Shown one piece after another: positions 21,105-31,489 of a DNA stretch of 64,000 nucleotides. This DNA is from Entoloma clypeatum (Eukaryota; Basidiomycota; Agaricomycetes; Agaricales; Entolomataceae): NCBI GenBank assembly GCA_963565915.1, contig OY751489.1, forward strand, positions 1,364,001-1,428,000. The letters run 5' to 3'. The stretch's first letter is position 1. Every line of letters begins with the position of its first letter. Under the pieces are notes generated by a model. That model saw only the letters and a list, made by a program, of their open reading frames with translations, was not told the DNA's origin and made no database searches. Made by a program: the position numbers and the translations under genes.

Positions 21105-22529
21105 TCAGGCGAAACGAGTCAAATATCGTGCAGCTCCCGGATGACGTCGGTAGAAGTCGCGGACTAGGCGTGGAGCGTGGACATTGTCTTCTGCTTTCCA
21201 GGAATTCTCTTCATAGCCATATCCCTTCCATTTGACCAAGAATTGAAGCTTGCCTCGATGCAGTCGGCTGTCCAAGAGGTTTTCAACATCATACTCTAAT
21301 TCTTCTCTGACTACTGTCGGAGGCGGAGGAGAGCGGACTTGGCGTCGGAAAGGGTCATCGGGAACTAGTGAAAGTTTGACGACATGGAATACTGGGTGAA
21401 CGCGGGACATGGAAGGGGGAAGGCGAAGTTCATAGGCATGTGTTCCGACAGGTCGGACCACTGGGAAAGGGCCTATGTATCGATGTGCAAGCTTTTTTGT
21501 GGGTCGGGTGGTTTTGAGGTCTGATGAGTCTAAAAAGACCTTGTCACCCGGGCAGAATGTTGGAGTGGTGCTCCAATGCTGGTTGTAGTATCGCGCCATG
21601 TCATCTTTTGCCTTTGTCAGTGCTGCGCGAGCCTCCTCTAGAGCGGACTTCATCCACTGGCTGAAATCCGCTACCGCCTCGATCTCCGTCTGCTTCTCGC
21701 GAGGTTCGAATCCCATGCGCGGATGGCGGCCGGTGTCAATGTAGAATGGAGTTTGACGTGTTGATGCATGAACATGGTTGTTGTATGCAAATTCAGCCAT
21801 CGGAAGCCATTCGTCCCAATCGTCTTGACGTTCATTGACGAATAGGCGAAGGTATTGTTCCAATCCTTGATTGACCCGCTCTGTCTGTCTGTCCGACTGC
21901 GGATGGTAGGCTGTCGAGGCAGCAACCTTAATGTTAAGCAGCCTGTATAGTTCGTGCATGAACTTGGCAACAAACTGTGGTCCTCGGTCGGAGACAATGG
22001 CCTCTGGTAGTCCGTGGAGTTTCCAGACATTTTGAACATAGGAGCGTGCAGTCCCGAGTGCGGAGATGTCGGAGTGCGTCGGGATGAAGTGTCTCCGCTT
22101 CCCTACTGAGTCCACTACCACCATGATAGCATCGTAGCCGTGGGCTTCTGGTAGTTCAGTAATGAAGTCAACACTGGTTACTTGCCATCGCTCTGTGGGG
22201 ACCGGTAGCGGATTGAGCTCTCCGGAGGGCGGAGTGCGTCGGACCTTGGTGCGGAGGCAAGGGTCGCATGTCTTGCAATATTGACCTATTAAACGAGACA
22301 TGTGCGGCCACCAGTAATTGCGCGACACCAGTTCCAAGGTTTTCCACCGTCCAGGATGTCCGGCCACCGGAGTGTCATGGTGTTGTGTGAGGATCCGATG
22401 ATGCAGTTGGGGATTGTTAGGAACATAGATATGATCCCTGAAGTAGAGCAAACCTTCCGCTTGCCTCCACTCCGCACCACGGACGGACCCCGCTCCGATG
22501 GTCGGAAGGGATTTGACAACCTCCGCCAC
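21105..22529 (-). CDS. Gypsy C integrase with chromodomain (474-codon open frame)
   Basis: The longest intact part of this family. In order it has: a zinc site HHRILTQHHDTPVAGHP...CKTCDPC (residues about 40-90); the catalytic core with SVDFITELPEAHGYDAI (about 118), VSDRGPQF (about 178) and SDRQTERVNQ (about 211); a GPY/F-like segment RYIGPFPVVRPVGTHAYEL (about 340); and a C-terminal chromodomain EYDVENLLDSRL...FLVKWKGYGYEENSW (about 410-455). The upstream codon is TGA in both C and D where Gypsy A has CGA. Integrase would need to be part of a Gag-Pol fusion to work, so an isolated frame is not functional evidence. Confidence 0.85.
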   Translation of the reverse strand: MAEVVKSLPTIGAGSVRGAEWRQAEGLLYFRDHIYVPNNPQLHHRILTQHHDTPVAGHPGRWKTLELVSRNYWWPHMSRLIGQYCKTCDPCLRTKVRRTPPSGELNPLPVPTERWQVTSVDFITELPEAHGYDAIMVVVDSVGKRRHFIPTHSDISALGTARSYVQNVWKLHGLPEAIVSDRGPQFVAKFMHELYRLLNIKVAASTAYHPQSDRQTERVNQGLEQYLRLFVNERQDDWDEWLPMAEFAYNNHVHASTRQTPFYIDTGRHPRMGFEPREKQTEIEAVADFSQWMKSALEEARAALTKAKDDMARYYNQHWSTTPTFCPGDKVFLDSSDLKTTRPTKKLAHRYIGPFPVVRPVGTHAYELRLPPSMSRVHPVFHVVKLSLVPDDPFRRQVRSPPPPTVVREELEYDVENLLDSRLHRGKLQFLVKWKGYGYEENSWKAEDNVHAPRLVRDFYRRHPGAARYLTRFA

Positions 22530-23726
22530 ACTATCTTCCAGTAACCCCTCTCAGATTCCCTGTCGGACCTGGCGGAGGACGTCGCATTCTTCCCCTTGAA
22601 CGGTTACCCCCCGCATTGCTCGCACTGCAAACAATTCTGGTCGCAGAAGGATGATGTTTTTGTTGTCCCGCGATCCGTCTCCGTGGTCCGCTCGTCGGGA
22701 CAAAGCGTCGGACTTGCCCATTGACTTGCCAGGTCGATGGTGCATTTTGAAATCGAAACGAGCGAGGTATAAGGACCATCTAGCCTGTCGTCAATTTAGT
22801 TTTTGAGCTGTCATGAAGTACTCAAGATTTTTGTGGTCCGTCCAAATCTCCACTGTCTTCTCCGCTCCTTCAAGGAAGTGCCTCCATTCCTCCAATGCGT
22901 GGACCACTGCCAACATCTCCTTGTCATAGATCTCATAGTTGCGTTCCACCGGACTAAGGCTTTTGGAATAGAATGCGACAGGGTGCCACTTACCGTCCTC
23001 TGTTGGTTGGGACAGTACTGCTCTGGTTGCAAAGTCCGAGCTATCCGCTTCTATCCGCCACTTCTTTCCATGATCAGCTAAGACCAGGATCATAGCGGAT
23101 GTAATCCTCCGCTTCAACTCTGCAAATGCGGACACTTCTCCCTCCCTCCAAGACCAGAGGTGCCCTTTCTTCGTGAGCTCAAAAAGAGGGCGCGCGATGT
23201 CCGAAAACCCTTCAATAAAATGGCGATAAAAGTTAGTGAATCCCAGAAAGGACTGTACTTCTCGGACGTTTGTCGGAGCAGGCCACTCCGCGACCCCCGC
23301 TACCTTCACCGGATCCATCTCTATGTGTCCTTGTTCAATAATAAGGCCTAGGTATTCAATGTGCGTTTGTTCAAACTTGCATTTCTCTGGTTGTAGATAG
23401 AATTTGTGTTCGCGAAGTCATTCCAGTACAATCCGTGTGACCCTCTGATGCTCCGCAAGGGTCTCCATGAAGATGAGTATATCGTCAAGGTAAACACAGA
23501 CTACACCTTCAGTGATAAGATCTCGTTCATCATAGTCTGGAATGTGGATGGACTATTAGTGAGGCCGAAGAACATCACCAATGGTTCATAGAGTCCGTGA
23601 TTGGTCCGAAAAGCGGCCTTCCACTCGTCTCCGGGTTTTATCCGCACATTGTTGTAACCCCAGCGGATGTCGAGCTTGGTGAAGTATTGAGCGTGTTGAA
23701 GTTTATTGATCAGTTCAGATATGAGC
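22530..23726 (-). pseudogene. Gypsy C RNase H and partial RT
   Basis: RT end and RNase [19 protein letters not shown], then the shared small deletion that puts YLDDIL out of frame (about 23495), EVQSFLGFTNFYRHFIEGF, IEADSSDFATRAVLSQ and WTDHKNLEYF. A stop (KLN-TGA-RQARW) separates the last block. The RT N-terminus is replaced at about 23726 by the tail of the G4 accessory gene, giving a chimeric open frame (EPSEK joined to LISELI). Confidence 0.85.
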
Positions 23727-24634
23727 TTCTCCGACGGCTCCGAAATCGACATGTCGGAATCGTCCGACAGCTCCGGCAACTCCAACCTTTTCCTATTCAC
23801 CATGTCCTTCCTAATCCTTCTCGCAATCCTCTTCTCCAGTCTCAACTCGTGCGTCTCCTCCGCCGTATCCATCTCCGACTCCGACCCTTCCTCCGACACC
23901 TCCGGCAACTTGGGTTGGTACTCGGTGTTCACCGAGCCTTCGACTGCTGTTAGCAGTCGCCTCACCTGCCTCGTCTCCGCCAGTATCATCTTGAGGACAC
24001 CCAAGATGGTGTCCTCCGACCCACTCTCCGACGGCATCTCCGACGCCTTTTTCTTCCCCTTAACCACCTTCACCGTTCTCTTCACCTCCTTCACCTCCGA
24101 CTTCCCCTCCGACGCTCCGACCTCGCACTTCTTCTTGTCTTTGATACAACCCCTACAGGACGACTTATTCCTAAAACAAAAGGTTAAAACAGAAGAAAAT
24201 AACCAAAGAGGAACTTACTCATCGCGTTCGCATTCGACGCCCTTCACAATGCACCTATCACAGGTGCCGACCCCGACCCCGACTCCCGACCCCTCTCCAA
24301 CCATCGCCGACACTTCCTCCACCTTCCTCTTCTTCGTCGTCTTCTTCTTCTTCTCCGCCTGCGGCTCCCCCGACCCCTTGCTCGATGTGCCTTGCGCAGC
24401 GGCCACTTCATTGGCCCTCTTCTGAGCCGTCAGCTCCGACACCCGACGCATCTCCTCCGCTACCCGCATCTCCTCCGCTAATCGCGCCGCCTCCGCAGTC
24501 CTCTCTTCCTCCGCTCTCCGCTCCTCCTCAGCCTTCCTCGCAGCCTCCTCCTCCGCTGCTCGCTTTTTCGCCTCCACCTCCGCGAGCTTAGTCTGCAGCG
24601 CCTCCATCTCCTTTTGAAAATCGGATGCCGACAT
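23727..24634 (-). CDS. Antisense accessory protein of G4: coiled coil plus double CxxC(x6)C motif
   Basis: The protein starts [17 protein letters not shown] at 24634. A strongly charged Ala/Glu/Arg coiled coil (residues about 8-70) is followed by a Lys-rich basic stretch ([13 protein letters not shown]). Next come two zinc-cluster-like motifs, [11 protein letters not shown] and [11 protein letters not shown], joined exactly across a 48-bp intron (24171-24218, GTAAGT to TTTTAG), then an acidic tail. Two CxxC(x6)C motifs suggest zinc-dependent nucleic-acid binding, and the coiled coil suggests dimerisation. The gene runs opposite to its host retrotransposon. The C-terminus is fused to Gypsy C RT. 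The same architecture recurs at 53141-53990 and at 27690-29330. I do not know a named family, and its function is inferred from motifs only. Confidence 0.65.
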
Positions 24635-24802
24635 ATTGAGGGGTTTTCGGAAGAGTTTTAAAACGAAAAAAAAAGAATGGGGGAACAAGAAGAAAGAACC
24701 ACTCAGACGGTATTTTCAACCAACGCATCACATGACGCAGTTCACGCGCACCGACCACCTAGGTCCTTAGGCCTCATGGGTTCGGCCCTAAGGGGGAAAT
24801 AC

Positions 24803-25312
24803 TGTTACATTCCGATCCATTCCGACGATTTCCGACCAATCCCGACACCTCCGACACCTCCGACACCTCCGACACCTCCGACATTTTGACTAATACTTAT
24901 TATGCATACTTACTGTTATGAATCTCGTTACTACGTACATTACTTACATCCGATCATTTTACTTATGTTAAGAATCTCCGACAGCCACTCGTTATCCGAC
25001 TCCGACGAAGCCACACGTCCTCCGACATAGTATTTAAACTTATGTAGAATCGTGTATTAGCTTCAGTTTGAATATCAACTTAGATTCGACATCATACCTC
25101 CCGTCCTCTTTCCGACTCTTAACTTGAGTCCGACCTCCGACCTCCGATCCTCCGATCCTCCGATCCTCCGAAATAAGGACACCAACGTATTAGCGAGGGC
25201 GCAACACACAAGTTGAAGCCAAGTCCTTGCCCCTACGTTGCACGCGCTCCGACCTTCCGACCTTCCGACGCGTCCGACGTAGCTCCGACGTTTTGTCGAT
25301 CAGTTCTTAACA
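24803..25312 (+). repeat. G4 3' LTR (510 bp) saturated with TCCGAC
   Basis: TGTTACATTCC to CTTAACA. I count 18 copies of TCCGAC on the plus strand, including a short tandem run of CTCCGACAC (24847-24885) and CTCCGATC runs near 25145. It shares the block GGACACC...GGCGCAACACA with the LTR at 54125-54829. Confidence 0.82.
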
Positions 25313-26558
25313 CTTTGTCCCGACGAGCGGACCACGGAGACGGATCGCGGGACAACAAAAACATCATCCTTCTGCGACCAGAATTGTTTGCAGTGCGAGC
25401 AATGCGGGGGGTAACCGTTCAAGGGGAAGAATGCGACGTCCTCCGCCAGGTCCGACAGGGAATCTGAGAGGGGTTACTGGAAGATAGTGTGGCGGAGGTT
25501 GTCAAATCCCTTCCGACCATCGGAGCGGGGTCCGTCCGTAGTGCGGAGTGGAGGCAAGCGGAAGGTTTGCTCTACTTCAGGGATCATATCTATGTTCCTA
25601 ACAATCCCCAACTGCATCATCGGATCCTCACACAACACCATGACACTCCGGTGGCCGGACATCCTGGACGGTGGAAAACCTTGGAACTGGTGTCGCGCAA
25701 TTACTGGTGGCCGCACATGTCTCGTTTAATAGGTCAATATTGCAAGACATGCGACCCTTGCCTCCGCACCAAGGTCCGACGCACTCCGCCCTCCGGAGAG
25801 CTCAATCCGCTACCGGTCCCCACAGAGCGATGGCAAGTAACCAGTGTTGACTTCATTACTGAACTACCAGAAGCCCACGGCTACGATGCTATCATGGTGG
25901 TAGTGGACTCAGTAGGGAAGCGGAGACACTTCATCCCGACGCACTCCGACATCTCCGCACTCGGGACTGCACGCTCCTATGTTCAAAATGTCTGGAAACT
26001 CCACGGACTACCAGAGGCCATTGTCTCCGACCGAGGACCACAGTTTGTTGCCAAGTTCATGCACGAACTATACAGGCTGCTTAACATTAAGGTTGCACTC
26101 CGACATTCCGCCCGGGGGACAAGGTCTTTTTAGACTCATCAGACCTCAAAACCACCCGACCCACAAAAAAGCTTGCACATTGATACGTAGGCCCTTTCCC
26201 AGTGGTCCGACCTGTCGGAACACATGCCTATGAACTTCGCCTTCCCCCTTCCATGTCCCGCGTTCACCCAGTATTCCATGTCGTCAAACTTTCACTAGTT
26301 CCCGACGACCCTTTCCGACGCCAAGTCCGCTCTCCTCCGCCTCCGACAGTAGTTGGAGAAGAATTAGAGTACGATGTTGAAAACCTCTTGGACAGCCAAC
26401 TGCATCGAGGCAAGCTTCAATTCTTGGTCAAATGGAAGGGATATGGCTATGAAGAGAATTCCTGGGAAGCAGAAGACAATGTCCACGTTCCACGCCTAGT
26501 CCGTGACTTCTACCGACATCATCCGGGAGCTGCGCGATATTTGACTCGTTTCGCCTGA
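25313..26558 (+). pseudogene. Gypsy D integrase-chromodomain with internal deletion
   Basis: Integrase zinc site and first part of the core (to LLNIKVA, about 26095) are nearly identical to Gypsy C. The frame then jumps to sequence corresponding to ...GDKVFLDSSDL. The chromodomain EYDVENLLDSQL...KWKGYGYEENSW (26360-26480) and the end TRFA are retained. The catalytic Glu region is deleted, so it cannot be functional. Confidence 0.85.
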
Positions 26559-26592
26559 CACGTCGAGACGCCGTGCCTTGAAGGGGGGGTGA

Positions 26593-27026
26593 TGTAAGGG
26601 CAACCACTTTCACTTTTCACTTTTCCTTCACTTTCTTCCTTTCCTTTCTATTCCACCATCTCCGACGTCCTCCGATCATATCCGCTGTCTCCAACATCTT
26701 ATCTGCCTCTCCGCATCCGACGACTCCGCCCCCATCCGCTACTCCGCACGTCAGATTGCAGGTACTATCATTCATCTTGTTTCCATTCATCCTTCATCGC
26801 TACTCCCGATCATTGCTCATCATTCATGCGTCTCGTTTTATCTCTTATTTCATATCTCATTTTACTATTTATCGCAGCTAGCTTGCAGGGGAATCTTTAG
26901 AACTTTCTCTTCGGATCTCCCTTGCAAGGTATGTGTTGTATTACTTATTAGACTGCTCAATCTAAACTTCGGATCTCCCTTGCAAGTATCTGAGTTTGAG
27001 TCTTGGATCGTAAGGTCGCCCTTACA
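26593..27026 (+). repeat. 3' LTR of Gypsy D (434 bp)
   Basis: TGTAAGGGCAACC to GTCGCCCTTACA, in orientation opposite to the Gypsy C LTR. A polypurine run AAGGGGGGGTGA (26581-26592) precedes it. Confidence 0.92.
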
Positions 27027-27689
27027 GAAATGACATACTGGTACAGCGAGTGCTGGGACAGTACCCCGGTTGATGAGGCCTGAAGACAGGGCTTACATAG
27101 AAAGGGGCTGAGGAGCAAGGAGGTCAGCCAGATGAATAAGACCACTGATCGGCGAAACATAGCAAAAGGCTGCTTGGCGAAAAGACCAGCAAAAAGACCA
27201 GTGAACACTGCACGGCGAATAACCGGTGAAGAGCATCGGCGAATAACCGGCGACAACTCGTCAGCCAACAAATATCAGCGACGATGCTCATCCGCACACA
27301 TGAGGTGGATGGAGTCAAGGAATGTGGTGGTGGGTGGTATGGGGAACAGCTCACCCCTCCTGCAGCGTGCTCAACATCAAGAGAGCGCCGCATCTCTGCC
27401 ATGTTCAGGGCCAGATCCATGGCAGGGACAAGGAAATTTGGCACCAGATACTTGTGCCCATCCGGGGTGGTACCTATCGTATAGCCTGGCAGCACATTGT
27501 GATGGGTGATGGGGTTGGTTGGATGCGGCAGACATGAGGAGTAGCAGAAAAGAAGGCGACTGGTGGGAATTAGGTTGCCGATCATCACAATGATCAGGGC
27601 GGAAGTAGTCATGTGTTAGAAAAGTTTTTTTTTTGTTTATTCAACGGCGAGTGGCGATTACACGCATTTCCAACTCATCTACCTACCTA
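27027..27689. other. Left margin of the KDZ neighbourhood
   Basis: No gene is recognised. Between 27145 and 27275 the words CGGCGAA and ACCGGTGA/ACCGGCGA recur about seven times. This is the inverted form of the TTCGCCGGT words that fill the genes to the right. It may represent subterminal repeats of the KDZ unit, whose exact left end I cannot place. Confidence 0.35.
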
Positions 27690-29330
27690 CTACCAACACA
27701 TTTCCACAACACCGCCCTCAAGATATCTGCTACTCCTCACAAGACTGAAGACATTGTCGCTGACTTCGCCCGTTTCGACACCACAATTCGCAAGGGGATG
27801 GCTGATGGGACCATCATTGAAGGGTTAAAGGGGATGAAGGGAAAGTTGGTGAGTAACCCCCGGAGCCATTGTATTGACCTGATTCTAACATATTTCACAA
27901 ACGTTGAAATTATTCAAGGAAGCGGCGGGACAACCGGCAGCACCGTTTGCCAGGTTCACCTGGATAAATCAGTTCGTTGTGTCCTGGGCCCACAAGCGCA
28001 AAGAGGACAGGTTTCTGGAAGGTCAACGCCTCATCCTGGCAACATTCAACAGCCTGCGGATACAAGAGGCAACAGCCCCTGTCACTGCACCATTGGCTGG
28101 GCCAAGGAGTTGTCAAAGGAGATGGAGGTGGACGAGTTGTCAAAGGAGAAGATGGGGATGGCAAAGGAGAAGACAGAAACAGCAAAGGAGATAATGGTGA
28201 TGACAACGGCGAAAACGACGGTGACGGTGAAGCAACCGGCAAAGAAGATAGTGGGTGCAGCAAAGGCAGGAATGGGAAAGGTGGCGAAGGACGCACCTGT
28301 GAAGATGATGCTGAGGTCGAAGCCAACTGTGGCTTCAAGCAGTGACGAGGACGAGCAACCGGCACCAGCCCAAGGCGAGACGATGCAAGGCCACAGGAAT
28401 TATGCTCGGTGAGCCCCTGTCCACACCGGCGAATACAACGACATCCCGTGTGATAGGTGCAAATTCAAGGTGCAGCCATGTGAGAAGGAGAAGTTTGCTG
28501 CAGCGTGTTATGCCTGCTACATGCTGAAGGGGAAATGCCTGACTGGTGGTGAGGCACCTCAGAGGAAGAAGAAGACCAAGATGGAGGGCCGCAGTGCATC
28601 ACGAAAGGCAAAACCGGTGAAGGAGGCAGCACGGCAGAAGGCGACGAAGGCGACTGAATATGTGGAGGTAGAGACAGAGGTGGACAGTGACGATGAGGAC
28701 GACGAAGATAAGAACGGCAATGTGGCGACTGGCCCAGGAGCAACCACCTCCCGGCGACAGCGAAGCCAGGGGTGACACTTCACCGGCGGCGCGTTCGACG
28801 CTGCCCCCCGCCCTCACAGATGCACGTGAATAATTATACTGAATCATTTCTTGTACATCATCTCACGCAGTCTGGCCTGGCAGTACCTGGTGGACTGGTT
28901 CCGCCAGCAGGGAACCATCTCGCAGCAGGCATACCATACACAGAGTGGCACCCTGTTCAAGCTCAAAGGGCAGATTAACAAGCTCACAAACCGCTTCAAC
29001 CAAATCCTGGAGGGGGCAAATGCATAGCTGGCGATGCAGGAGGAGAATGCGTACTCCCGCCTGTTGTACATGGAGGACACACTTGAGGGGTTGAACGTCA
29101 GGTTGATGGACATTGAGAACTACCTGGGTTTTGACCACCGTTCTGCCCACGACAACCGTGAGTACTGGCGACCCTACCTTCCCCCACCACCAGAAGTCAA
29201 CGTAGAGTGCCTCTGGCCTGCGGACCCCGAGGAGATGGACCCTGAGCACTACAAGATGGGGGGTGGCAGCAGGACAAGGGTGCATGGCAAGATTTGCCCC
29301 TGCGACGGCCATCAACGATGAGTGACCCAC
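27690..29330 (+). pseudogene. KDZ-neighbour gene a: double CxxC(x6)C plus coiled coil
   Basis: Exon 1 carries KTEDIVADFARFDTTIRKGM. A canonical 70-bp intron (27849-27918, GTGAGT to TTCAAG) joins it in frame to EAAGQPAAPFARFTWINQF. A Lys/Glu-rich repetitive part follows. Two motifs, CDRCKFKVQPC and CYACYMLKGKC (28458-28542), have the spacing seen in the antisense gene of G4. The C-terminal region (28870-29330) is a predicted coiled coil with INKLTNRFNQILEGANA, a TAG, and LYMEDTLEGLNVRLMDIE. Frame changes occur near 28100, 28410 and 28780, so it is decayed. The start codon is uncertain. A DNA-binding accessory protein of the KDZ unit is a reasonable inference. Confidence 0.5.
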
Positions 29331-30134
29331 CGTCATCGACCCCTCGCGCCTCGCGCCAACCACCCTTCACCGGGTCCCTCGCCGAGCCCTTTGCTGGGTC
29401 CTTTGCCGAGCCCTTTGCCAAAGGTTCTGGGGCCACGCCTGCCCCATATCGGCGAGTGCCATTTGCTGGTGGTCATTCCGCCTCGCGCCGACCACCCTTC
29501 GCCGGATCCTTCGCCGGGTCCCTCGCCGAGCCCTTCGCTGGAGGTTCTGGGGCCACGCCTGGCCCATCTCGGTGAGTGCCATTTGCCGGTGGTCATTCGC
29601 TGGACAACCCCTATGCCACTTCCTTCGCTGTTGGGCATTCGCCGGTCAGTCGCTGGGATGACTCTCCCTCGCCGTCGCCCCCAGCTGTCACTGCCACCAC
29701 CACTACCACCACTGCCGCTGCCACCATCACCGCCGCCTCCCACCCCATCACACACCCTGTCGTCGCCCCTCCTGCAGTCTCCCACCCTGTTGTCGCCCCC
29801 CCTGCAGTCAACCTTATCACGCCAACACCAACGACATCCCAGGAGATGGCCCAAGGCACGGTGCAACTCATCCCCCCCACCTGCGAGTCCTATGGCTGTC
29901 GTCGCAGAGGAGGAATCTGTGATGGAAGAGGATGTGCCCGACACCACCGACACTTGTCCGGTGACCCTCGCCGCCTTGCCTGCTGATGTGCTTCGGCGAA
30001 GTCCTTGGCTAAGTGACCACTCATGTTTGCCATCTGCATCAGGCAGTACAGCGTCATCTGAGGGGAAAAATGGACAAAAGCGCAAGGGTGGGGATGACAG
30101 CAGCACAACTGGGGGAAAGCGCTCTCGCGCGTAG
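29322..30134 (+). CDS. KDZ-neighbour gene b: low-complexity Pro/Ser-rich frame
   Basis: Open frame of about 270 codons. Its first third is built from a 15-30 bp repeat (TCCTTTGCCGAGCCCTTTGC and variants, 29370-29560), read in different frames as PFAGSFAEPFA or SPSPLLGPLP. The middle is Pro/Ser/Thr-rich. The end (VTLAALPADVLRRSPW to GGKRSRA) is basic. The stop codon TAG is the first three bases of the hAT end at 30132, so the natural end is lost. I do not recognise it. Confidence 0.3.
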   Translation: MTHRHRPLAPRANHPSPGPSPSPLLGPLPSPLPKVLGPRLPHIGECHLLVVIPPRADHPSPDPSPGPSPSPSLEVLGPRLAHLGECHLPVVIRWTTPMPLPSLLGIRRSVAGMTLPRRRPQLSLPPPLPPLPLPPSPPPPTPSHTLSSPLLQSPTLLSPPLQSTLSRQHQRHPRRWPKARCNSSPPPASPMAVVAEEESVMEEDVPDTTDTCPVTLAALPADVLRRSPWLSDHSCLPSASGSTASSEGKNGQKRKGGDDSSTTGGKRSRA

Positions 30135-30381
30135 TGTTTCAAGGTCCAGTTTACCTTCGTTGATTTCAGACCAAGACTGGACGGGACCAAACCGGTGAGA
30201 GACCAGACCGCCGGTCTCGGTTTTTAAGGTTTTGGATCATGGCCGGTCTTTGGTTCACTCGAAACTTTAGAGTTTGAAAGACTGGCCAAAGACCGGTTCA
30301 GATCGGTTTAAACCAGTATTTTCCATGGAACGATCCGAGGATCTGAAATCAATGTCCCAAAATGGCAAGTACAAAATTTCT

Positions 30382-30465
30382 GCCACAAGAAAGACTTGAA
30401 CTCTGAACTTCTATAGTATAAAGGATTCTTTTAACACCACTTAACCAACTGAGCCACAAGACCAT
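30382..30465 (-). other. tRNA-derived sequence (SINE head or tRNA pseudogene)
   Basis: The minus strand reads TGGCTCAGTTGGTTAAGTGG, an A-box-like start, and AGAGTTCAAGTC, a B-box-like sequence, about 50 bases apart. The D stem and T stem do not pair properly, so it is not a functional tRNA. A SINE promoter head or an old tRNA pseudogene is possible. Confidence 0.35.
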
Positions 30466-30499
30466 TATATTTCACTGCTCACAATCACTCTACACCACA

Positions 30500-31489
30500 A
30501 CTTTCCCACTTCCCAAATAGGCACACCTAAAAAAAAAACACAAAAGGTGTGTGTGCGTGCTCCCTCCTGCCTCGATCACAAGTAGACAGATTATAAATAA
30601 AATCTATAAATATATTCTGGCCTTTTCAGCATCTGTGCTCCTCATTGCAGAGTCAGCAATGGGTGGATGTGTCGTTTCAATGTTGGATGATGTGCATCAC
30701 GCACGCATCAAATGTGTCAAATATATGTAAACAAACTCAAAAAACATTGCATTTCTCCTTAATATGGCTACACAGGAGGAAGTCAGCTTACAGACTATAT
30801 CAATTATGTAGCAGAGTATCATATGTCAATAAATATGTGTTGATTTTATGGAATGATGCCACAGATTTTAAGTCATAGAGGTGCCATGCTCTACACCAAA
30901 TAATAGTAAACAATGTGCAAAATGCATCGCGCAGGCGCGCGCAGTGCCTTCCTCATGGTCTAATAATTGGAAGTGATAGAACTCATAAATAGATATGTAT
31001 TCACCTTCTGAAGCATTTGTATAATTTTTAGAAGTCCAGATAAGATAGAAATAATGAAATGTGCAGATTTCAGTAAAAGTGTTATATCTCCCTAATGAAT
31101 AAGCCAAATTTGAAAAAACAAATGTGCTGTGAGATCTCCTGAATGAGGAGAATCCAAAGCTAAAACAAAAAAGTTTGGTCAAATTTTCGACCTATTTTGC
31201 TCATATTCACCTCATCAAGTCCTTTAATTTTATTTGAAGGGTCTGAATAGGTTTACATACACTGTTTCAATAGCATATGTATAGTATATTTAGAGTACAA
31301 ATGTTGTGCAAAGGAGGAAGCTAGAAAATGTTGTTTTTTGTGTTTGAAAACACCATGCCACACTGTTCATCATGATTTACATTGTGTTTTGATGCATCAA
31401 TTTGGAGCACCAACTTTCTACCATCCATAGCTCATGTATATAACTCTATATATACTTTCTATGAGTTTCTAGATATGTCTACATAAGGT
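30500..31489. other. AT-rich non-coding interior
   Basis: About 1 kb of AT-rich DNA unlike the GC-richer neighbours. Only short random open frames are present, and no motif or repeat is recognised. Confidence 0.4.

Larger units (their letters stand above)
20637..23726 (-). mobile_element. Gypsy C, 3' half of a G1 chromovirus
   Basis: Minus-strand element with a complete 3' LTR at the left, then (reading right to left) partial RT, RNase H, integrase and chromodomain. It is cut inside RT at about 23726, where G4 sequence begins. The left flank GTAGC has no matching partner, so it is not a simple insertion. Gypsy D lies 1.6 kb to the right in opposite orientation and shares private changes with it. 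Confidence 0.88.
23727..25312 (+). mobile_element. Gypsy G4 remnant: antisense accessory gene plus 3' LTR
   Basis: By comparison with Gypsy E (53141-54829) this is the 3' end of a plus-strand G4 chromovirus. It contains the accessory gene on the minus strand, a polypurine-like AAGGGGGAAATAC (24789-24802), and an LTR starting TGTTACATTCC. Integrase and everything upstream is missing. The LTR ends CTTAACA at 25312 exactly where Gypsy D starts, so it probably inserted into a G1 copy before the rearrangement. Confidence 0.78.
25313..27026 (+). mobile_element. Gypsy D, inverted 3' part of a G1 chromovirus
   Basis: Plus-strand mirror of Gypsy C from the RNase H end to the 3' LTR. It shares with C the private TGA before the integrase. 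It lacks the counterpart of C 21568-21927 (about 360 bp, integrase C-terminal part). It begins immediately after the G4 LTR end, and its right flank is GAAAT. Confidence 0.88.

Noticed and set aside
20632..27031. Gypsy C to D as one inserted composite element
   Set aside because: Flanks GTAGC and GAAAT do not match, and the junctions indicate rearrangement of separate copies.
30382..30465. Functional tRNA gene
   Set aside because: A- and B-box-like words exist, but the D and T stems do not pair.
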